From positions 124,001 through 188,000 of the forward strand of contig NZ_PDLO01000003.1 of the NCBI RefSeq assembly GCF_002631205.1: a stretch of DNA of 64,000 bases, written 5' to 3'. Of the stretch, positions 61,827 to 64,000 are shown piece after piece (the first letter of the stretch is position 1; every line of letters starts with the position of its first letter). Position numbers and translations under genes: made by a program. Under the pieces are notes generated by a model. The model saw nothing but the letters and a program-made list of their open reading frames with translations. It was not told the DNA's origin and ran no database searches. This DNA comes from Neolewinella marina. Lineage in GTDB: Bacteria > Bacteroidota > Bacteroidia > Chitinophagales > Saprospiraceae.

Positions 61827-63544
61827 TCCACAAGCGCAAATACTTTTGGCGGTACACCATGCTAGCCATCGCGGCGGTGGGCATCATGATCTACCTCCTC
61901 GCCCCGGTATTTGGCTGGATGCTGGACGCGGTGAGTCCCCGTGGCAATGCCCTCTACCCAACGCCCGAAACCCAGCTCATTGGCCGGGTGGAGTTGGGGC
62001 AACAACCGAGTGGAGCGCTGCCCCCGCCCCTGCGGCAGTACGCGCTGGACCTCAGCCACCTGGCCGGCTGGTCCGATGATGAGCTTCCGGTCGGTGACCT
62101 GGCGACTAACCTCCCCGCAATGGTTACGCTGCGGACCTGGAGTGGGGGCAGCAGATCCTACGACGACAATCCCCTTCTGGACATCAAGGAGGGCCGGTAC
62201 GATGATCTCTTCCAGCGCTTTCTGGGTGCATTGCCCGACGGGGGAGCGGGAGTTTTCCTGCGGTTCAATCCGGAAATGGAAGTTCCCGTCGAAGCGTATC
62301 CCTGGCAGCAGTACCCCTCCGTTTACATCGAAGCATACCGGCATTTTGCCGCCCTTTGCGACAGCCTGGCACCCCAGGCCGTGCGGGTATGGGCACCGGC
62401 GGGATACCCGGGCGCACTGGAGTATTACCCCGGTGATGACGTCGTAGATGCGGCCTCGGTCACCTTCCGCTACGCCGGGGAGCAGGAACTCTCGGCCTAT
62501 CCCCGCGACCTGCCGGCGGAGGAAGAGCTATACCGACGGTTGCACCGGCTGCGTTTCCTTGCAGTTCCCATCTACGTAATCCACGAAGGGGACGCCGGTG
62601 GACCACTGCCAGACCTGACGGGGGTGGTGGAGAAGCTTCGCGCAGCCCCCCAGGGTACCTATGGCGGCCTCCGATCCCTGGATGAGGTGGAGACGCACCG
62701 TCGTCCCCACCGTCAGGTAGCGTTCACCTTCGGGCTTTACGACCCCCAGGGCCGCCTGCTGGGTGCCGAAAGCATTTCGGCGGAACACCTTTTCGTCGAT
62801 TTCCGGTCCGTTCAGGACGGCTCCTTCGACTCCCTGATGCAGGCCGTGCGCGCCCGTGGGCATACCCCGATCGTCAGCTTTGAACCCTTCCACGCGCCCG
62901 ACGACATCCGCGACAAGGATGTACTGGCGAACGTGGCGGCGGGACGGTACGACAAGGAGTTGCAGCGGCTGTACCGGACGCTGGGTGCAGCCGCCGACCG
63001 GGTGTACTTCCGCTACGCCCACGAGATGGAAATCCCCATCCACCGCTACCCCTGGCAGAGTCAGGACCCCCACACTTACATCCGGTCCTTTCGCTACGTT
63101 ATGGATCCCGGCAAACTACCCGCAAACGTGAACCGGGTCTGGGGACCGGCCGGCGACCGGGGCTCCCTGGAGTGGTATCCGGGCGACGACTACGTGGATT
63201 ACCTCAGCATTGCCATCTACGGCCTGCCCGACAAGAACATTACCGACCCCCGGAAGCAGGAGCAATTCGCCACCGTATTCAATCGCAAGATGTGGCGGAT
63301 GCGCTTCGTGGACAAGCCGGTGTTCATCACCGAATTCGGGGTGAAGGGGCCGGAGGACTATCAGACGGAATGGTTGCTGGGCGCGGCGCGGACCCTGCGG
63401 GGCGACGACCGGGTGGTGGGGATCAACTACTTCAATATGTCCGACACCCCCAAGGCCTGGGGAGACATTAAACCGCCGGACTGGAGCATCACCCGGGCTA
63501 CGCTGGATGCCTTTGTGGAGGAGTTGACCGGGGCCGGGAAGTAG
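61823..63544 (+). CDS. Membrane-anchored protein with two GH26-like domains, first probably inactive
   Basis: 573 residues, GTG start overlapping the upstream stop. N-terminal helix (about 13-31, MLAIAAVGIMIYLLAPVFG) anchors it outside the cytoplasm. Two tandem beta-mannanase-like (GH26) domains follow. Domain 2 has RYAHEMEIPIHRYPWQ (acid/base Glu, about 402), EWYPGDDYVDYLSIAIYG (about 450) and KPVFITEFGVKG (nucleophile Glu, about 504). Domain 1 has the same landmarks at matching spacing: NPEMEVPVEAYPWQ (about 151), EYYPGDDVVDAASVTF (about 202) and VPIYVIHEGDAG (about 253), where the nucleophile position is His. So domain 1 is likely a non-catalytic duplicate. Probably cleaves or binds the glycan handled by the upstream enzyme. 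Confidence 0.82.
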   Translation: MIHKRKYFWRYTMLAIAAVGIMIYLLAPVFGWMLDAVSPRGNALYPTPETQLIGRVELGQQPSGALPPPLRQYALDLSHLAGWSDDELPVGDLATNLPAMVTLRTWSGGSRSYDDNPLLDIKEGRYDDLFQRFLGALPDGGAGVFLRFNPEMEVPVEAYPWQQYPSVYIEAYRHFAALCDSLAPQAVRVWAPAGYPGALEYYPGDDVVDAASVTFRYAGEQELSAYPRDLPAEEELYRRLHRLRFLAVPIYVIHEGDAGGPLPDLTGVVEKLRAAPQGTYGGLRSLDEVETHRRPHRQVAFTFGLYDPQGRLLGAESISAEHLFVDFRSVQDGSFDSLMQAVRARGHTPIVSFEPFHAPDDIRDKDVLANVAAGRYDKELQRLYRTLGAAADRVYFRYAHEMEIPIHRYPWQSQDPHTYIRSFRYVMDPGKLPANVNRVWGPAGDRGSLEWYPGDDYVDYLSIAIYGLPDKNITDPRKQEQFATVFNRKMWRMRFVDKPVFITEFGVKGPEDYQTEWLLGAARTLRGDDRVVGINYFNMSDTPKAWGDIKPPDWSITRATLDAFVEELTGAGK

Positions 63545-63677
63545 CGATGGACCGGACCGATCAGGAACAAGGTTAACAAATTGCCGTCCGGCGGTGAATA
63601 GAATTTCCATTATTGGGGGTTTGGGTTTTCTTTGTGGAGCGCATTGCCGCATCTCTTTCTCTAAACCATTACCCGCT

Positions 63678-64000
63678 ATGAATAAACCCTCTACACATTA
63701 TTGGGCCCTGATCCTGCTGCTCTGTCTGGGGTGGCTGCCCCGATCGGTTTCCGCCCAGGACAAGGATACCCTCCTGATCGACTTTGGCTCGGTTTCCTCG
63801 CCCGCCCCCTGGAACAACCTGGATGACTTCACCAGTGGCAGCATCGCTTCCCTGCTGAACGCCCGCTCGCTGCCTACGGCCTACGGAATTACCGTGACCG
63901 ACGCCTTCACCGGCGTCAATACGGCCGGAAGCCAGGATGCGGATCCCTCGCTTGGATTTCCCGCCACGGCTACCGGCGACAGCTTCTTTGGCAACACCGG
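63678..64000 (+). CDS. Secreted protein, 3' end outside window
   Basis: Partial gene; ATG 63678 and open to the window edge, about 107 residues. Sec signal MNKPSTHYWALILLLCLGWL ending at SVSAQ, then LLIDFGSVSSPAPWNNLDDF and a Gly/Ser/Ala-rich stretch (SQDADPSLGFPATATGDSFF). The opening resembles carbohydrate-related secreted proteins of Bacteroidota, but the domain cannot be named from this fragment. A TTTCTTTG element (63627-63634) could be its promoter. It follows the GH26-like gene by 133 bases. Confidence 0.7.
   Translation, partial: MNKPSTHYWALILLLCLGWLPRSVSAQDKDTLLIDFGSVSSPAPWNNLDDFTSGSIASLLNARSLPTAYGITVTDAFTGVNTAGSQDADPSLGFPATATGDSFFGNT

Overview
The window looks like a chromosomal segment of a GC-rich Bacteroidota, probably of the Saprospiria type (Lewinella-like); the genus is inference. 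The support is: promoter elements of the form TAnnTTTG, a GldC gliding protein, a secreted protein with a type IX secretion (T9SS) C-terminal domain, a TonB-dependent receptor with an N-terminal carboxypeptidase-regulatory-like domain, the short Bacteroidota GlmU-like protein, a CcmD-like/glutamate dehydrogenase pair, frequent TTG/GTG starts and no clear Shine-Dalgarno sequences. No tRNA, rRNA, CRISPR array, transposase or prophage gene was seen.

Layout. 1-3.6 kb: partial DUF4369 lipoprotein, 5-oxoprolinase subunit A, a Tat-exported Gfo/Idh/MocA oxidoreductase, uracil-DNA glycosylase. 3.6-9.7 kb: lipoprotein, purD coupled to a GlmU-like protein, CPBP protease, and a GT2 glycosyltransferase carrying what looks like a decayed polyprenyl-glycosylphosphotransferase module. 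9.7-20.4 kb: giant TamB, an outer-membrane-type protein, lepA, a class A penicillin-binding protein. 20.4-24 kb: purB translationally coupled to two glycosyltransferase genes of visibly lower GC. 24-31 kb: CcmD-like protein, glutamate dehydrogenase, Lrp regulator behind a 12-bp dyad that encloses its promoter, N-carbamoylputrescine amidase, endonuclease III, PgpH-like HD hydrolase. 31-40 kb: NAD-binding protein, MFS transporter, glmM, kdsA, xylA, gldC, hldD, fbp and an acyltransferase-like membrane protein. GlmM, KdsA, HldD and the GlmU-like protein all feed cell-envelope sugar synthesis (UDP-GlcNAc, Kdo, ADP-heptose).

40-52 kb: two tandem small membrane proteins sharing a WYExP motif, a ViaA-like VWA protein, a glucosaminidase, a cyclase, a DUF4212/solute symporter pair, a BioD-like/DRTGG ATPase, an M23 peptidase with an altered zinc-ligand motif, a Cys-rich TPR-like lipoprotein, serC and a HAD phosphatase. 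52-64 kb: a T9SS beta-helix-like protein with its TonB-dependent receptor, an RDD-like membrane protein, an LD-carboxypeptidase flanked by a 21-bp inverted repeat, a two-gene operon of a membrane alkaline-phosphatase-superfamily enzyme plus a protein with two GH26-like domains, and the start of another secreted protein.

Most of the window is ordinary envelope and central metabolism. The parts most likely to be undescribed are the 59.4-63.5 kb two-gene operon, the tandem WYExP membrane peptides, the GT2/decayed-transferase fusion, and the dyad around the lrp promoter. All assignments come from reading motifs; no database search was run.
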